The notes: generated from the sequence alone by a model not told the origin. Positions 17,392 to 26,888 are shown, numbered from the stretch's first letter. The stretch: DNA of 64,000 nt from Lachnospiraceae bacterium (GCA_017634455.1 JAGBNK010000009.1:1-64000); one strand, 5' to 3'. Translations and numbers: made by a program.

Positions 17392-18096
17392 TTATTCATC
17401 TCCAAATACTATATTTAAGCATTTCAAATATTCCTGATAAACTCTCACTTCTGATAAATCTGATAGAATCTCTGCAATGCTTCTGTAATACCATTCCTGC
17501 ATAGCCGGGTCACTTTGGTTAAATGCAGCCCACATTTCAACTCCCCTGGTGTCATATGTAGATACAGACATTCTCATGTTGGAAAGCTTATCTCCAAGAG
17601 CTATAACCTTGGCTTCTATTCGCACATCCTTCAAATGTGCAATAGCATTTTCCTTGCGAATCTTCCAAGACTCCTTAGAGGACATATATCTCATCTTGTC
17701 CTCACTCTCATCATTTACCAAATCTGCTACAGCCACATTGAATTCCTCTGCCAAATCGTCATATATATAAGAAGTGTCTTCTATTACATCGTGCAATAAT
17801 GCAGCAGCAATACAATCGTCAGGTTTCAAATCTACCTCAATCTCGTTGTCATCCATGATGCGAGCTACAATTCCACCCACCTCAAGAGGATGAATTATAT
17901 ATGGCAGGTTTGTGCCTTTTCTCACTTGATTGCGATGAGCCATAACTGCAAAGAGAATGGCCTTATCCACCTCTTCACTATTCTGACGATTTAGGATATA
18001 TAATATATCCTCGCTGTCAGGTCTGATTCTACAGAACCTCTGTCCCTGCTCATCCACTCCAATAAATTCATCAATAACCTTCTCATCGTATCGCAT
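17392..18096 (-). CDS. HD-domain protein, small alarmone hydrolase-like
   Basis: A 234-residue protein with the HD domain of RelA/SpoT hydrolases: AHRNQVRKGTNLPYIIHPLEV (about 70-90), then AALLHDVIEDT (about 116-126, the metal-binding HD), and a GDKLSNMR motif. No synthetase, TGS or ACT domain is present, so it resembles stand-alone hydrolases (SAH/MESH1-like) that remove the 3'-diphosphate of (p)ppGpp; hydrolysis of other nucleotides is possible. An AAGGAG 8 nt before the ATG at 18096 fixes the start. It lies just downstream of the glgC-glgD operon, after a hairpin. Confidence 0.8.
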   Translation of the reverse strand: MRYDEKVIDEFIGVDEQGQRFCRIRPDSEDILYILNRQNSEEVDKAILFAVMAHRNQVRKGTNLPYIIHPLEVGGIVARIMDDNEIEVDLKPDDCIAAALLHDVIEDTSYIYDDLAEEFNVAVADLVNDESEDKMRYMSSKESWKIRKENAIAHLKDVRIEAKVIALGDKLSNMRMSVSTYDTRGVEMWAAFNQSDPAMQEWYYRSIAEILSDLSEVRVYQEYLKCLNIVFGDE

Positions 18097-18111
18097 TATG
18101 CATCTCCTTAT

Positions 18112-18147
18112 ACCAAAAGCCGACCTAGGTATCCCCATATCGGCTTT
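18112..18147 (-). terminator. Hairpin after glgD
   Basis: AAAGCCGA (18116-18123) pairs with TCGGCTTT (18140-18147); the minus strand then reads CTTTTGG. The T-tract is short, so it probably only weakens read-through from glgD into the HD-domain gene, whose ribosome site lies immediately beyond. Confidence 0.6.
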
Positions 18148-18152
18148 AAATC

Positions 18153-19298
18153 TTATACAGTCTTACCCTTGGCTACATATACAGGAAATGACTCTGTTCC
18201 AGCCAACTGCTTGTCAGCGCCGATTGTAACATCCTTGTCAGTTATAACATAACTGACCTCTGCTCCCGGCTTAACCTCAGTATCCTGCATCAAAATAGCA
18301 TTTTTGACTTTGGCACCCTTGCCAACCTTTACACCTCTGAATAATACTGAGTTCTCCACCTGACCTTCAATTACACATCCATCAGCAGCCAGCACATTGT
18401 CTACGCGGCAACCTTTCACATATCTGGTTGGTGCATCATCTCTTACCTTGGTGCGCATTGGGCTCTTGCCAAACAGCTCATCCAGGTTTTTCTCATCCAG
18501 AAGTCGCATATTCTCATCGAAGTAATCCTTCATGCTCATAATTCGAGCTTCATATCCCTTGTATTCGTATGCCTGCATATCATATTTGTCCAGGTTGTTG
18601 GCAAATACATCTCTCTCGAAATGCAAGAATCCACTTCTATACGCCTTGGTTACTTCCTCAATAAGAAGTTCTCTCTCCATGACATAGATATTCATGGAAA
18701 TGTTCTTAATAGTCTTGCTTGATTCAGGATTAATCTGAAATCCTGTAACCCTGCTTCCATCCAATTCCATTGTGAAGAAGTTCTCATTACTTTCTACAAT
18801 AGCCTGTGCATCTGTAGCCTGAACCTTGCTCTTCTTGTATACAATAGTAACATCAGCATTCTTCTCTCTATGGAATCTAATTACGTCCTTGAAATCTACA
18901 TTTGATACAATATTTGAATCAGAAATAACTACATACTTCTCCTTCTGATCCTTCAAGAAATTTAAAATTGTATTGATAGCTTCAACTCGTCCGCTATAAA
19001 TACTCGTTCCTCTGTTGGCAAATGGTGGAATAATATTTAACCCGCCATATTTACGAGTCAAATCCCACTCTCTACCACTTCCAAGGTGATCTAAGAGGGA
19101 TAAATAATTCTCTCTTACCACCAGAGATACATTATCTACACCACCATTTACCATTCCTGACAAAACGAAATCAATAAGACGGTATCTGGCAGCAAATGGC
19201 AATGAAGCCATAGATCTTCTAGCTGTTAACTCCGGCACAGAAGAATCATATGTATTGGTAAATATTATGCCGAGGGCATCTGAATTTGATGAAATCAT
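18153..19298 (-). CDS. glgD: GlgD, regulatory subunit of ADP-glucose pyrophosphorylase
   Basis: A 381-residue partner of GlgC. It keeps the nucleotidyltransferase fold and left-handed beta-helix C-terminus (hexapeptide-like repeats from about 275) but lacks the catalytic GGxGxRL loop; the equivalent region reads [11 protein letters not shown]. In Clostridia and Bacilli GlgD forms a mixed tetramer with GlgC and raises its activity for glycogen synthesis. The start codon overlaps the glgC stop (ATGA), which indicates coupled translation. Confidence 0.93.
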   Translation of the reverse strand: MISSNSDALGIIFTNTYDSSVPELTARRSMASLPFAARYRLIDFVLSGMVNGGVDNVSLVVRENYLSLLDHLGSGREWDLTRKYGGLNIIPPFANRGTSIYSGRVEAINTILNFLKDQKEKYVVISDSNIVSNVDFKDVIRFHREKNADVTIVYKKSKVQATDAQAIVESNENFFTMELDGSRVTGFQINPESSKTIKNISMNIYVMERELLIEEVTKAYRSGFLHFERDVFANNLDKYDMQAYEYKGYEARIMSMKDYFDENMRLLDEKNLDELFGKSPMRTKVRDDAPTRYVKGCRVDNVLAADGCVIEGQVENSVLFRGVKVGKGAKVKNAILMQDTEVKPGAEVSYVITDKDVTIGADKQLAGTESFPVYVAKGKTV

Positions 19299-20503
19299 AT
19301 TTTAGCTCCCTCCTTTACATCACATTCTACCATTGCATCTGGGCCGATTATTGCTCCAGCTCCAATTTTAAGATTAGCTCCAATGGTGGCAACTCCACCT
19401 GTCTCGCCCTTCTTTGGCATGCGTCCTATTTCAGCACCTGCGCCAATCTCAACATTTTCTGCAACTATACAATGGGATACCACTGCGCCCTTACCAATCT
19501 TGGCGCCACCCATAATAACTGCATCCTGAATTACTGCTCCAGCTTCCACGCTTACTCCCGAGAATAAGATTGAATGCTTCACAGTACCATGTATTCTACA
19601 ACCATCAGTAACCAGTGAATCCTCAACAGTAGCCTCCGCATCAATTCTATGGCCAGGCTTTCCTGAGTTACGACTGTAGATTTTCCAGTTCTCATCAAAG
19701 ATATTTAAACCACTTCCATCCGGATCCAACACTTCCATGTTAGCTTCCCAAAGTGAAGAGATAGTTCCTACATCCTTCCAATATCCAGAGAAGTTATATG
19801 CATACATCTTTCTGCCATCACGAAGCATGTTTGGAATAATATTATTGCCAAAATCATTTTCTGAATTAGGATCAGCTTCATCCTCCTCCAGATATTTCTT
19901 CAATACATCCCAATTAAATATATAAATTCCCATTGATGCCAGATTTGACTTTGGCTTCTTTGGCTTCTCCTGAAATTCTGTAATCTTGGAATTCTTGTCT
20001 GTAACCATAAGACCGAATCTTGATGCCTCTTCCCATGGAACTTCCATAACTGCAACGGAGAATTCAGCTTTCTTCTCCTTATGGAAATTCAGAAAATCAT
20101 TGTAATCCTGTTTGCAGATTTGATCACCAGACAATATGATTACATACTCAGGCTCATATCTCTCAATGAAAGGTATGTTCTGATAAATAGCATTGGCAGT
20201 ACCCTTGTACCAATCAGACCCTTCCGCCTTCTGATACGGTGGTAATACATGGACACCTCCATAGAGTCTATCCAAATCCCATGGTTGTCCATTGCCTATA
20301 TATTCATTTAATACCAAAGGCTGATATTGTGTGAGAATTCCCACAGTGTCAATTCCAGAGTTGACACAATTAGACAGCGGAAAATCAATAATGCGATATT
20401 TTCCACCAAATGGAACAGCTGGTTTAGCCAGATTTTTAGTAAGTGCATAAAGTCGCGAGCCTTGTCCACCAGCTAGCAACATAGCAATCATTTCTTTAGC
20501 CAT
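19295..20503 (-). CDS. glgC: Glucose-1-phosphate adenylyltransferase (GlgC)
   Basis: Makes ADP-glucose from glucose-1-phosphate and ATP, the committed step of bacterial glycogen synthesis. It has the catalytic loop [20 protein letters not shown] (about 9-28), followed by [21 protein letters not shown] sugar-phosphate-binding region (FQEKP) lies near 155 and a beta-helix from about 290. The ATG at 20503 is preferred, with GGGGG about 10 nt upstream; an in-frame TTG two codons earlier is also possible. No other glycogen genes (glgA, glgB, glgP) are in the window. Confidence 0.95.
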   Translation of the reverse strand: MAKEMIAMLLAGGQGSRLYALTKNLAKPAVPFGGKYRIIDFPLSNCVNSGIDTVGILTQYQPLVLNEYIGNGQPWDLDRLYGGVHVLPPYQKAEGSDWYKGTANAIYQNIPFIERYEPEYVIILSGDQICKQDYNDFLNFHKEKKAEFSVAVMEVPWEEASRFGLMVTDKNSKITEFQEKPKKPKSNLASMGIYIFNWDVLKKYLEEDEADPNSENDFGNNIIPNMLRDGRKMYAYNFSGYWKDVGTISSLWEANMEVLDPDGSGLNIFDENWKIYSRNSGKPGHRIDAEATVEDSLVTDGCRIHGTVKHSILFSGVSVEAGAVIQDAVIMGGAKIGKGAVVSHCIVAENVEIGAGAEIGRMPKKGETGGVATIGANLKIGAGAIIGPDAMVECDVKEGAKI

Positions 20504-20602
20504 CCTCAATATTCCCCCTATAATTTATAATATAAATTATATAAAATATGACATTCAATATCAAGGCAAGGCACTACTATATTCTGATAATTTTCGAAAA
20601 TT

Positions 20603-21271
20603 TTAGTCTCTGCTTTCCACCACCAGAAGAGTACCATCTCCCACGGATATTTCAGCTTCTCTATCCACAATTTCATTGCTGACTCCAAGGGTATTTCCAC
20701 CTTCCATAGTGGCATCCTCCAAGTTGTAATACATACCTGTAACAGTCACATGATGACAGACTCCCCCTACAGGAAATATAGATACATATTTTCCAAACTG
20801 CTTTTTCTTGGAAATCTTGCAGCTGGTGTTTTTCACCATGCGTATTCTGTTATAAGTATCCAGAATAAATACGTCTCTTCCATGACAGTCAGCCTGTCGC
20901 AAGAGTTCAATATTTCCATAAGTATGATCCAATCTCTTGCCGGTGGCTCCCAATATATAAATCTCTCCTTCTGTCTTCTTGAAAGCCAATTGAAGAGCCG
21001 CCTCAGTGTCTGTATCGTCCTTTATTGGACTCAATGTAATTATCTCTGTGTCATTGTATGTGCCATATAGCACATCCATCATATCCCGTTCCGACTGAGA
21101 CAGAGAATCAAAATCCCCGATTATATATCTAGGTTCGATTTGCAATTTCTCGCAGACTTTTATACCAGCATCAGCAGCTATGCACACATCTGAGGCATGC
21201 ATATTTTCTAACAAATATTTCTTCACGAAATCATAATCAATATTTCCACCTGCTATAATAAAAGTCTTCAT
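20603..21271 (-). CDS. thiN: Thiamine pyrophosphokinase
   Basis: Transfers pyrophosphate from ATP to thiamine to make TPP. The N-terminal alpha/beta domain shows ADAGIKVCEKLQIEPRYIIG and DFDS (about 33-56). LSPIKDDTDTEAAL (about 80) and GATGKRLDHTYGNIELL (about 103) follow, then the C-terminal beta domain with SNEIV near 201. A length of 222 is normal. It is the last gene of the rsgA-rpe-thiN run and starts 15 bp after the rpe stop. Confidence 0.93.
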   Translation of the reverse strand: MKTFIIAGGNIDYDFVKKYLLENMHASDVCIAADAGIKVCEKLQIEPRYIIGDFDSLSQSERDMMDVLYGTYNDTEIITLSPIKDDTDTEAALQLAFKKTEGEIYILGATGKRLDHTYGNIELLRQADCHGRDVFILDTYNRIRMVKNTSCKISKKKQFGKYVSIFPVGGVCHHVTVTGMYYNLEDATMEGGNTLGVSNEIVDREAEISVGDGTLLVVESRD

Positions 21272-21285
21272 CTTAACCCCCTAGT

Positions 21286-21939
21286 CTACTTCATATGTGA
21301 CAGAAAAGCCTCCACATTATCTGCTGAATCTCCTTTGAATACAGCGCTTCCAGCTACAATAATATTGGCTCCCGCCTCAATTACTCTATCTATATTTTCT
21401 ATTGTGACACCACCATCAATTTCGATGTCCGTCTTGTAATTCTTCTTATCAATTAAATCTCTAAGGGCTGATACCTTGTCCAGTGTGTAAGGAATCAACT
21501 TCTGCCCTCCGAATCCCGGATTAACTGACATTACAAGTACCATATCCACTATTGGCAACACATGTTCAATCATGGAAATCGGTGTGGCCGGATTTATAGC
21601 TACACCAGCCATAGCTCCCAAATCCTTGATGTAGTTTACAGTTCTATCTAAATGAGTACAGGCTTCCGCATGAACTGTAATGATATCCGCTCCTGCCTTC
21701 ACGAAGTCCTCTATATATCTGTCAGGATTCTCTATCATCAAATGGCAATCCATTATTGCATCAGTATATTTTCTGAGAGATGCCACAACAGGAATTCCAA
21801 TTGTAATATTCGGTGCAAATGCTCCATCCATTACATCAATATGTATATATTGAGCTCCTGCCTCCTCCACGCAGGCAATCTCCTCCGCCAACTTACCATA
21901 GTCAGCTGCCAAAATAGATGGTGATAAACAGTATTTCAT
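21286..21939 (-). CDS. rpe: Ribulose-phosphate 3-epimerase
   Basis: Interconverts ribulose-5-phosphate and xylulose-5-phosphate in the pentose phosphate pathway. A single TIM barrel of 217 residues with all catalytic motifs: LAADYG (10-15), HIDVMDGAFAPNIT (34-47), MDCHLMIENP, MSVNPGFGGQ (about 138-147) and EIDGGV (about 173). The metal-binding His and Asp residues are present. A 211-bp gap to rsgA upstream is filled by a palindromic repeat, unusual inside this otherwise tight gene order. Confidence 0.95.
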   Translation of the reverse strand: MKYCLSPSILAADYGKLAEEIACVEEAGAQYIHIDVMDGAFAPNITIGIPVVASLRKYTDAIMDCHLMIENPDRYIEDFVKAGADIITVHAEACTHLDRTVNYIKDLGAMAGVAINPATPISMIEHVLPIVDMVLVMSVNPGFGGQKLIPYTLDKVSALRDLIDKKNYKTDIEIDGGVTIENIDRVIEAGANIIVAGSAVFKGDSADNVEAFLSHMK

Positions 21940-21982
21940 AGTTTCTCCTCTTATGTCGCTTATTATATTTATAATTACTCTA

Positions 21983-22118
21983 ATCAGCTCCTGAGATTAT
22001 ATCTTTGCTAGAACGCTCTCGCTACGGGGATAACGCAGCAGTACTAAATTCGCCTAACGGCTCATTAAGTGCTGGCGTTATCCACGTTCCTGCAAAGATA
22101 CAATTCTCAGGGGCTGAT
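21983..22118. repeat. 136-bp ERIC-like palindromic repeat, copy A
   Basis: The full element forms one long hairpin: outer arms ATCAGCTCCTGAGA / TCTCAGGGGCTGAT, then ATATCTTTGC / GCAAAGATAC, then GGATAACGC / GCGTTATCC, closed by GCC-TAAC-GGC. The ~88-bp centre is nearly identical to the copy at 34583-34718, which has the opposite orientation. It lies between rsgA and rpe and would be in their transcript. Confidence 0.9.
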
Positions 22119-22150
22119 ATAACATACATTTAATACTTAATATTTAATAT

Positions 22151-23092
22151 TTAATATTTGCGTCTACTGGCGATTTCCTCGTAGAGCAATTTGTAATTGT
22201 CATATCTCTCCTGAGAGATTTCGCCTCTGGCTAGAGCATCCTTCACTCCGCATTTAGGCTCATTAATATGTACACAGCCTAAGAACTTACATTCATTGGC
22301 ATATTTATCAAATTCAGGATAACAATCCTTCAAATCTTCCTTCTCGAATTCAGGGATGTACATTGATGAAAAACCTGGAGTATCCACAATAAATGTATCA
22401 TCTCCCAGATAAATCAACTGAGAATGTCTGGTGGTATGCTTACCTCTGCCAATCTTCTCACTGACAGAACCGGTCTCCATTACAACATCACCTTTGAGAC
22501 AATTAATCAGCGTAGATTTACCAACTCCTGACGGTCCAGCTACAGTGGTGATTTTGCCCTTTAGCAATTTGCGAATTTCGTCCACTCCATCTGATCCATT
22601 ATATTGTATTTCAGAATCATTTGAGTCCACATTATAATTTCCATCAATAACTGATACATTTTTGGCTTTTGTAAAATGTACCTGATAACCGGCATTGATA
22701 TATATATCAGCAAGTTTGTGCTGCCAATCAGAATCTGACAGATCCATCTTATTGAAACAGATATGTACAGGCACATTTTGATATTCCATCATAACCAGAA
22801 ATCTATCCAATAGATTAAGATTTGGTTCTGGAGACGCTGTTGCAAATATTACAAGAGCCTGATCCACATTAGCAACAGCCGGACGAACTATAGCATTCTT
22901 TCTCGGCAATATTTTCTCCACATTGCCAAGTTTCTTCTCTTCATCCAACACAGCAATTTCCACCGAGTCACCCACCAAAGGTTTGATTCCCGCTTTGCGA
23001 AATGCACCCTTGGCCTTACATTCGTAGACTCCACTGCCATTTACATATACATAATAGAAACCGGCTATTCCTTTTACTATTGTTCCTGTCAT
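22151..23092 (-). CDS. rsgA: Ribosome small subunit GTPase RsgA
   Basis: A late 30S assembly GTPase with circularly permuted G motifs. An OB fold (about 1-70) is followed by G4 NKMDL (about 114) and G1 GPSGVGKSTLIN (about 183). G3 DTPGF and a C-terminal zinc-binding finger with CKFLGCVHINEPKC come after. Length and order are standard. The start lies two bases after the fic stop codon (TGA-A-ATG), so it now depends on transcription through the toxin gene or from the promoter upstream of the antitoxin gene. Confidence 0.95.
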   Translation of the reverse strand: MTGTIVKGIAGFYYVYVNGSGVYECKAKGAFRKAGIKPLVGDSVEIAVLDEEKKLGNVEKILPRKNAIVRPAVANVDQALVIFATASPEPNLNLLDRFLVMMEYQNVPVHICFNKMDLSDSDWQHKLADIYINAGYQVHFTKAKNVSVIDGNYNVDSNDSEIQYNGSDGVDEIRKLLKGKITTVAGPSGVGKSTLINCLKGDVVMETGSVSEKIGRGKHTTRHSQLIYLGDDTFIVDTPGFSSMYIPEFEKEDLKDCYPEFDKYANECKFLGCVHINEPKCGVKDALARGEISQERYDNYKLLYEEIASRRKY

Positions 23093-23093
23093 T

Positions 23094-23882
23094 TCACTCC
23101 CTAGTTACTTTTTTACTACTAATAATATTCTCTAAATCTGATATTTCTGAATACATTTTTTTGATTTTTGTTCTATACAGCTCTTCATATACATCTACTT
23201 GATGATTATCAACATAATCATAGTAATCATAATCATTATCCTTATCAATAATCAAATCATCCATAGTAAGTATTTTTAATCGATTTACATCGTCATTAGA
23301 ATCACATTGCTTTTTCACTGCTTTAGAAAATATCTCAATAAACCCTGCATTATCACCAGTATTAAAGCTACATTTACTTGCCTCCAACATTTGATTATGA
23401 GTTATACATGATAAATCAAAATCATATCCACATTTTAAGCATATTAATCTTGCAAATTCTCTTTGTGTACGACCATTTCCTTCTCTAAAAGGATGAAGAG
23501 CATTTAAATCACCATAATTATCAGCAAAAGTTTTAATAAAAAGATCAAAATCATCTTTTGCATCATAGCATTGAGGATAGTATTTTTTAAATACAGATTG
23601 TGCATATTCATTAATGCAAGAAACTAAACAAAATAGATTTCCTTTTCCAATTTCAACTGTGCGTTCTTTACCTGCCCAATCATATATATCTTGAAAAATA
23701 TACTTATGAATATTTTTTAGATGATTAAAATCAAAACTACCTTCTATCGGAGCATTCTGTAGTTCATTTAATCTAATAGATGTTAATTCTACTTCAGCTG
23801 TAAATAAATCGTCCTTGTCTCTAATATTCAATTTATTTACAAGAACGTCTGAATCAGGATAACAATATCTAGAATCTGGCAT
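23094..23882 (-). CDS. fic: Fic-domain AMP-transferase, probable toxin
   Basis: A 262-residue class I Fic protein with an intact catalytic motif HPFREGNGRTQR (about residues 143-154; consensus HxFx(D/E)GNGRxxR). The flap region, WAGKERTVEIGKGNLFC, lies near 70-86. Fic enzymes transfer AMP from ATP to target hydroxyls such as those of gyrase or topoisomerase IV. A C-terminal extension of about 75 charged residues (rich in D, Y and N) is unusual and unassigned. The upstream gene overlaps by 14 nt and encodes a small VbhA-like antitoxin. The gene is more AT-rich than its housekeeping neighbours, suggesting acquisition. Confidence 0.9.
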   Translation of the reverse strand: MPDSRYCYPDSDVLVNKLNIRDKDDLFTAEVELTSIRLNELQNAPIEGSFDFNHLKNIHKYIFQDIYDWAGKERTVEIGKGNLFCLVSCINEYAQSVFKKYYPQCYDAKDDFDLFIKTFADNYGDLNALHPFREGNGRTQREFARLICLKCGYDFDLSCITHNQMLEASKCSFNTGDNAGFIEIFSKAVKKQCDSNDDVNRLKILTMDDLIIDKDNDYDYYDYVDNHQVDVYEELYRTKIKKMYSEISDLENIISSKKVTRE

Positions 23883-24045
23883 ATTTTCTAATTACCTCCT
23901 GGCGCAACTCCTCTGAAGTCTTTTCACCTTTAGAAACCTTAATCATTTCTTTCACAAAATCTTTACTCAGATACATGTTTTCTATAGCCATAGTTGAGAT
24001 AACATTTTTTATTTCTCGATTCTCTTTTGTATTTTCTACTATCAT
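23869..24045 (-). CDS. VbhA-like Fic antitoxin, 58 aa
   Basis: A 58-residue helical protein that starts at an ATG with GGAG 9 nt upstream and ends by overlapping the fic start by 14 nt. Residues 18-23, TMAIEN, fit the Fic-inhibition motif (S/T)xxxE(G/N), whose Glu blocks productive ATP binding in class I Fic proteins. A second helix (KEMIKVSKGEKTSEELRQEV) follows, as in VbhA-type antitoxins. The gene order antitoxin-then-toxin and the overlap fit a toxin-antitoxin pair with coupled translation. Confidence 0.82.
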   Translation of the reverse strand: MIVENTKENREIKNVISTMAIENMYLSKDFVKEMIKVSKGEKTSEELRQEVIRKYARF

Positions 24046-24095
24046 AATTCAATCTCCATACCGCAAAACACCCACCATAATGTTCTATATAATAT

Positions 24096-24124
24096 ATGAT
24101 AGACTCCACCGTGCTTATAGTCAA
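24096..24124 (-). promoter_or_regulatory. Promoter for the antitoxin-fic-rsgA unit
   Basis: Minus-strand TTGACT (24124-24119), 17-bp spacer, TATCAT (24101-24096), just after the prkC terminator and about 50 bp before the antitoxin ATG. Confidence 0.65.
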
Positions 24125-24168
24125 ATAAAAAATACCTATCACCAGTTTCTCTCAGATGATAGGTATTT
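24124..24168 (-). terminator. prkC terminator
   Basis: A 12-bp perfect stem AAATACCTATCA / TGATAGGTATTT (arms about 24130-24141 and 24157-24168). A T-rich run TTTTTTATTTG follows on the minus strand. It closes the priA-to-prkC operon and separates it from fic-rsgA. Confidence 0.88.
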
Positions 24169-24175
24169 ATAAATA

Positions 24176-26146
24176 TTATTCTCTAGTAAGTGTAGCTGTT
24201 TCTGATGCTCTTCCATCACTATACTGAACAGTAACTGTACTGGTAGCAACATGATTCTCAATGACATTCTTGTCGCTCTCGCCTGGATTAATAGTAACCG
24301 CATCAACCTGTGTTCCGTTTGCATCATAAACAATAATTTGCAATGGTGCTCCATTAGCATCCACAGAATATGTTCCGACCGAGCCACTATAGTAAACCGG
24401 CTTTGCGCCATCACTCACTACAAAATCAACTGATGTACCAGAATCAACTGTCTTTCCTGATGAGTAGCCCTGACTGATTACTCGGCCTGCAGCCACATTA
24501 TCACTATAAGATCTTGTTACATTTCCAACCTTTAAGCCTGCTGCTGCAAGAGCATTGTTGGCCTCTGCCTCTGTCATTCCAGTAATACTTGGAACCTGTA
24601 CTGACTGAATACCAGCACTGATTACAACAGTGATTGTATCACCCTTGCCAGCCTTGCCTGTTGGAGAATAGCTAATTACCTGTCCTTCAGGCTTATCTGC
24701 TGAGTACTCATAGCTTCTGCTGAACTTGAAGCCAGCATCCTCAAGTGTAGCCTTGGCAGACTGCTCTGTCATTCCTGTTACATCTGGAACTTCAATATCT
24801 TCCTCAGACTCACCCTTGCTTACCTTGATTTTTACCTTGTTGTCAGATGATACCATCTGTCCCTTTGGAATTGACTGGCTGATAACCTTGTCCTTCTCTA
24901 CTTCATCACTTGACTCATAGATAATTTCATAAGCACTCTCAGGAATCTCAGCCTTCTTCAATGCAGCCTTGGCATCCTTTTCTGTCATACCAACCACATC
25001 AATCATTTCATAGCTGGCAACCTGTTCCTGTCCGTCCTTCTTGTCTGTTCCTGCTCCGAATACTCCGAAGAAAGAACCCACAAAATATACAACCAATGCC
25101 AGTATAATACCAGCTGCTGCAAAAATCATAATTGTAATAGCCTTGTCAATCTTTGGATTAACAGGACCCTCATCATCTTCCTCATCATCAAGAAGTTCAT
25201 CAGCATCAAGAGATTCACCCTTGTCCTCGTTCATAAGCTCATCCTTGATTTTCTGCTGTTCCTCTGGAGAGAGAATCTTGGTCTTCTCTGCTTCCTCCAC
25301 ATCTACTATTGTAACAAAGTCCTCATTTGGGCTTACCAAGGCCTTCTTCAAATCCAGAAGTAAATCTTCCATAGAAGCATATCTTCTATCAGGACTCTTC
25401 ATAGTAGCCTTTAAAATAATTTTCTCAATACTGATTGGAAGCTCTGGAGCGTAAGCTGAAGGAGTAACCATTTCCTCCTGCAGATGCTTCAGTGCAATAT
25501 TTACTGTAGAATCGCCGTCAAATGGCACACGACCTGTAACCATTTCATACATTACAATACCAAGAGAATAGATATCGCTCTTGAAATCTACAAAACCATT
25601 TCTAGCCTGCTCAGGTGATACATAATGTACTGAACCCATTACATCAGCATGAATTGTATTGCTTGATGTAGCTCTGGCAATACCGAAGTCAGTAACCTTT
25701 ACCTTGCCTTCTGTAGAAATAATAATATTCTGTGGCTTGATATCTCTGTGAATAATGCCCTTGTTATGAGCAGCTTCAATACCACGGCCCACCTGAATTG
25801 CAATACTGATTGCTTCCTTGAAATTCAGCTGACCTTTCTTCTCAATATAAGTCTTTAAAGTGATACCTTCCACATATTCCATTACGATGTAGTACTCGCC
25901 ATTCTCGCTACCTACGTCATAAATATTTACAATATTTGGATGCTCCAAACCTGCAGCAGACTGAGCCTCTGTTCTGAATTTAGTAACAAAGTTCATATCC
26001 TCTGCAAATTCCTGCTTCAAAACCTTGATAGCCACTTCTCTACCTAGGATGTGGTCCTTGGCCTTGAATACATCTGACATTCCACCGGTACCAATTTTAT
26101 CTAAAATTTCATATCTATCTGCTACGTAATTACCTACTTCTAACAT
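24176..26146 (-). CDS. prkC: PASTA-domain serine/threonine kinase PrkC
   Basis: A membrane kinase of 656 residues that senses cell-wall fragments. The kinase domain spans about 1-270: GTGGMSDVF (glycine loop, 18-26), VAIKVL (ATP Lys), IIHRDIKPQNI and DFG. An acidic juxtamembrane region (about 300-330) and one TM helix (about 336-362) follow. Outside are three PASTA repeats (each with DVxGMTExxA-type starts, about 388-575) and a final ~70-residue beta-rich domain ending in a Thr/Ser-rich tail. It is 13 bp downstream of its phosphatase prpC. Targets in relatives include division and wall-synthesis proteins. Confidence 0.95.
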   Translation of the reverse strand: MLEVGNYVADRYEILDKIGTGGMSDVFKAKDHILGREVAIKVLKQEFAEDMNFVTKFRTEAQSAAGLEHPNIVNIYDVGSENGEYYIVMEYVEGITLKTYIEKKGQLNFKEAISIAIQVGRGIEAAHNKGIIHRDIKPQNIIISTEGKVKVTDFGIARATSSNTIHADVMGSVHYVSPEQARNGFVDFKSDIYSLGIVMYEMVTGRVPFDGDSTVNIALKHLQEEMVTPSAYAPELPISIEKIILKATMKSPDRRYASMEDLLLDLKKALVSPNEDFVTIVDVEEAEKTKILSPEEQQKIKDELMNEDKGESLDADELLDDEEDDEGPVNPKIDKAITIMIFAAAGIILALVVYFVGSFFGVFGAGTDKKDGQEQVASYEMIDVVGMTEKDAKAALKKAEIPESAYEIIYESSDEVEKDKVISQSIPKGQMVSSDNKVKIKVSKGESEEDIEVPDVTGMTEQSAKATLEDAGFKFSRSYEYSADKPEGQVISYSPTGKAGKGDTITVVISAGIQSVQVPSITGMTEAEANNALAAAGLKVGNVTRSYSDNVAAGRVISQGYSSGKTVDSGTSVDFVVSDGAKPVYYSGSVGTYSVDANGAPLQIIVYDANGTQVDAVTINPGESDKNVIENHVATSTVTVQYSDGRASETATLTRE

Positions 26147-26159
26147 ATATACACCTCAT

Positions 26160-26888
26160 TTATCTATAAGGATCAATTAAGATCACAGTAATATTATCCA
26201 TTCCACCGTTTGCATTGGCTCTTGTTACCAATTCTTCTACCCTTTTGTCCAATGCAACATCTCTTGTTATTATATCGGCAATATCATTTTCATCTACCAT
26301 TGTAGTAAGTCCGTCACTACATAATAGTATCAAATCGTTCGCCTCCAAATCCTCCTCGAAAAAGTCCACTCTCACCTGAGGCTCAGCCCCAACAGCTCTT
26401 GTAATGAAATTTCTCTTAGGATGGTCCTTGGCCAGATTTCTAGATAACTGTCCATTATTGACCATCTCCTCTACAATAGAATGATCCACAGTTATCTGCT
26501 CTAATCTTCTATCTCGGCATAAATACAGTCTACTGTCTCCTACATTAGCCACAGTCAGCTGATTGCCATCAATAGTTGCAGCCACCACAGTAGTTCCCAT
26601 TCCGACCTTGTCTGCGTCTTGTGTGGCCTTGCCATACACGGCAGCATTTGCAGTTGTAATTGCTTGATTTAAAACCTGAACAGGTCCCGATCCATTTGCG
26701 TTTGATGCGACAATCTTGATTTGGTCCAAGGCATATGTCGATGCATATTCACCGGCTTTATGTCCTCCCATACCATCAGCAACCACATATAGATTTGGCA
26801 AAATACCAATTCTATCATCAGTTGCATAGACTGCATCCTGATTTTTAGAGCGGGCCAGTCCAGTATCCGTCATGAATGCATAACTCAT
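26160..26888 (-). CDS. prpC: PP2C-type protein phosphatase PrpC/Stp
   Basis: A 242-residue metal-dependent phosphatase that reverses PrkC phosphorylation. Motifs in order: TGLARSKNQDAVY (8-20), VVADGMGGHKAGE (about 36), GMGTTVV, ANVGDSRLYL, LCSDGLTTM and GGMDNITVILI at the C-terminus. All metal-binding Asp residues are present. Strong RBS AGGTGA before the ATG; the rlmN stop is two bases upstream of the start, which means coupled expression. Confidence 0.95.
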   Translation of the reverse strand: MSYAFMTDTGLARSKNQDAVYATDDRIGILPNLYVVADGMGGHKAGEYASTYALDQIKIVASNANGSGPVQVLNQAITTANAAVYGKATQDADKVGMGTTVVAATIDGNQLTVANVGDSRLYLCRDRRLEQITVDHSIVEEMVNNGQLSRNLAKDHPKRNFITRAVGAEPQVRVDFFEEDLEANDLILLCSDGLTTMVDENDIADIITRDVALDKRVEELVTRANANGGMDNITVILIDPYR

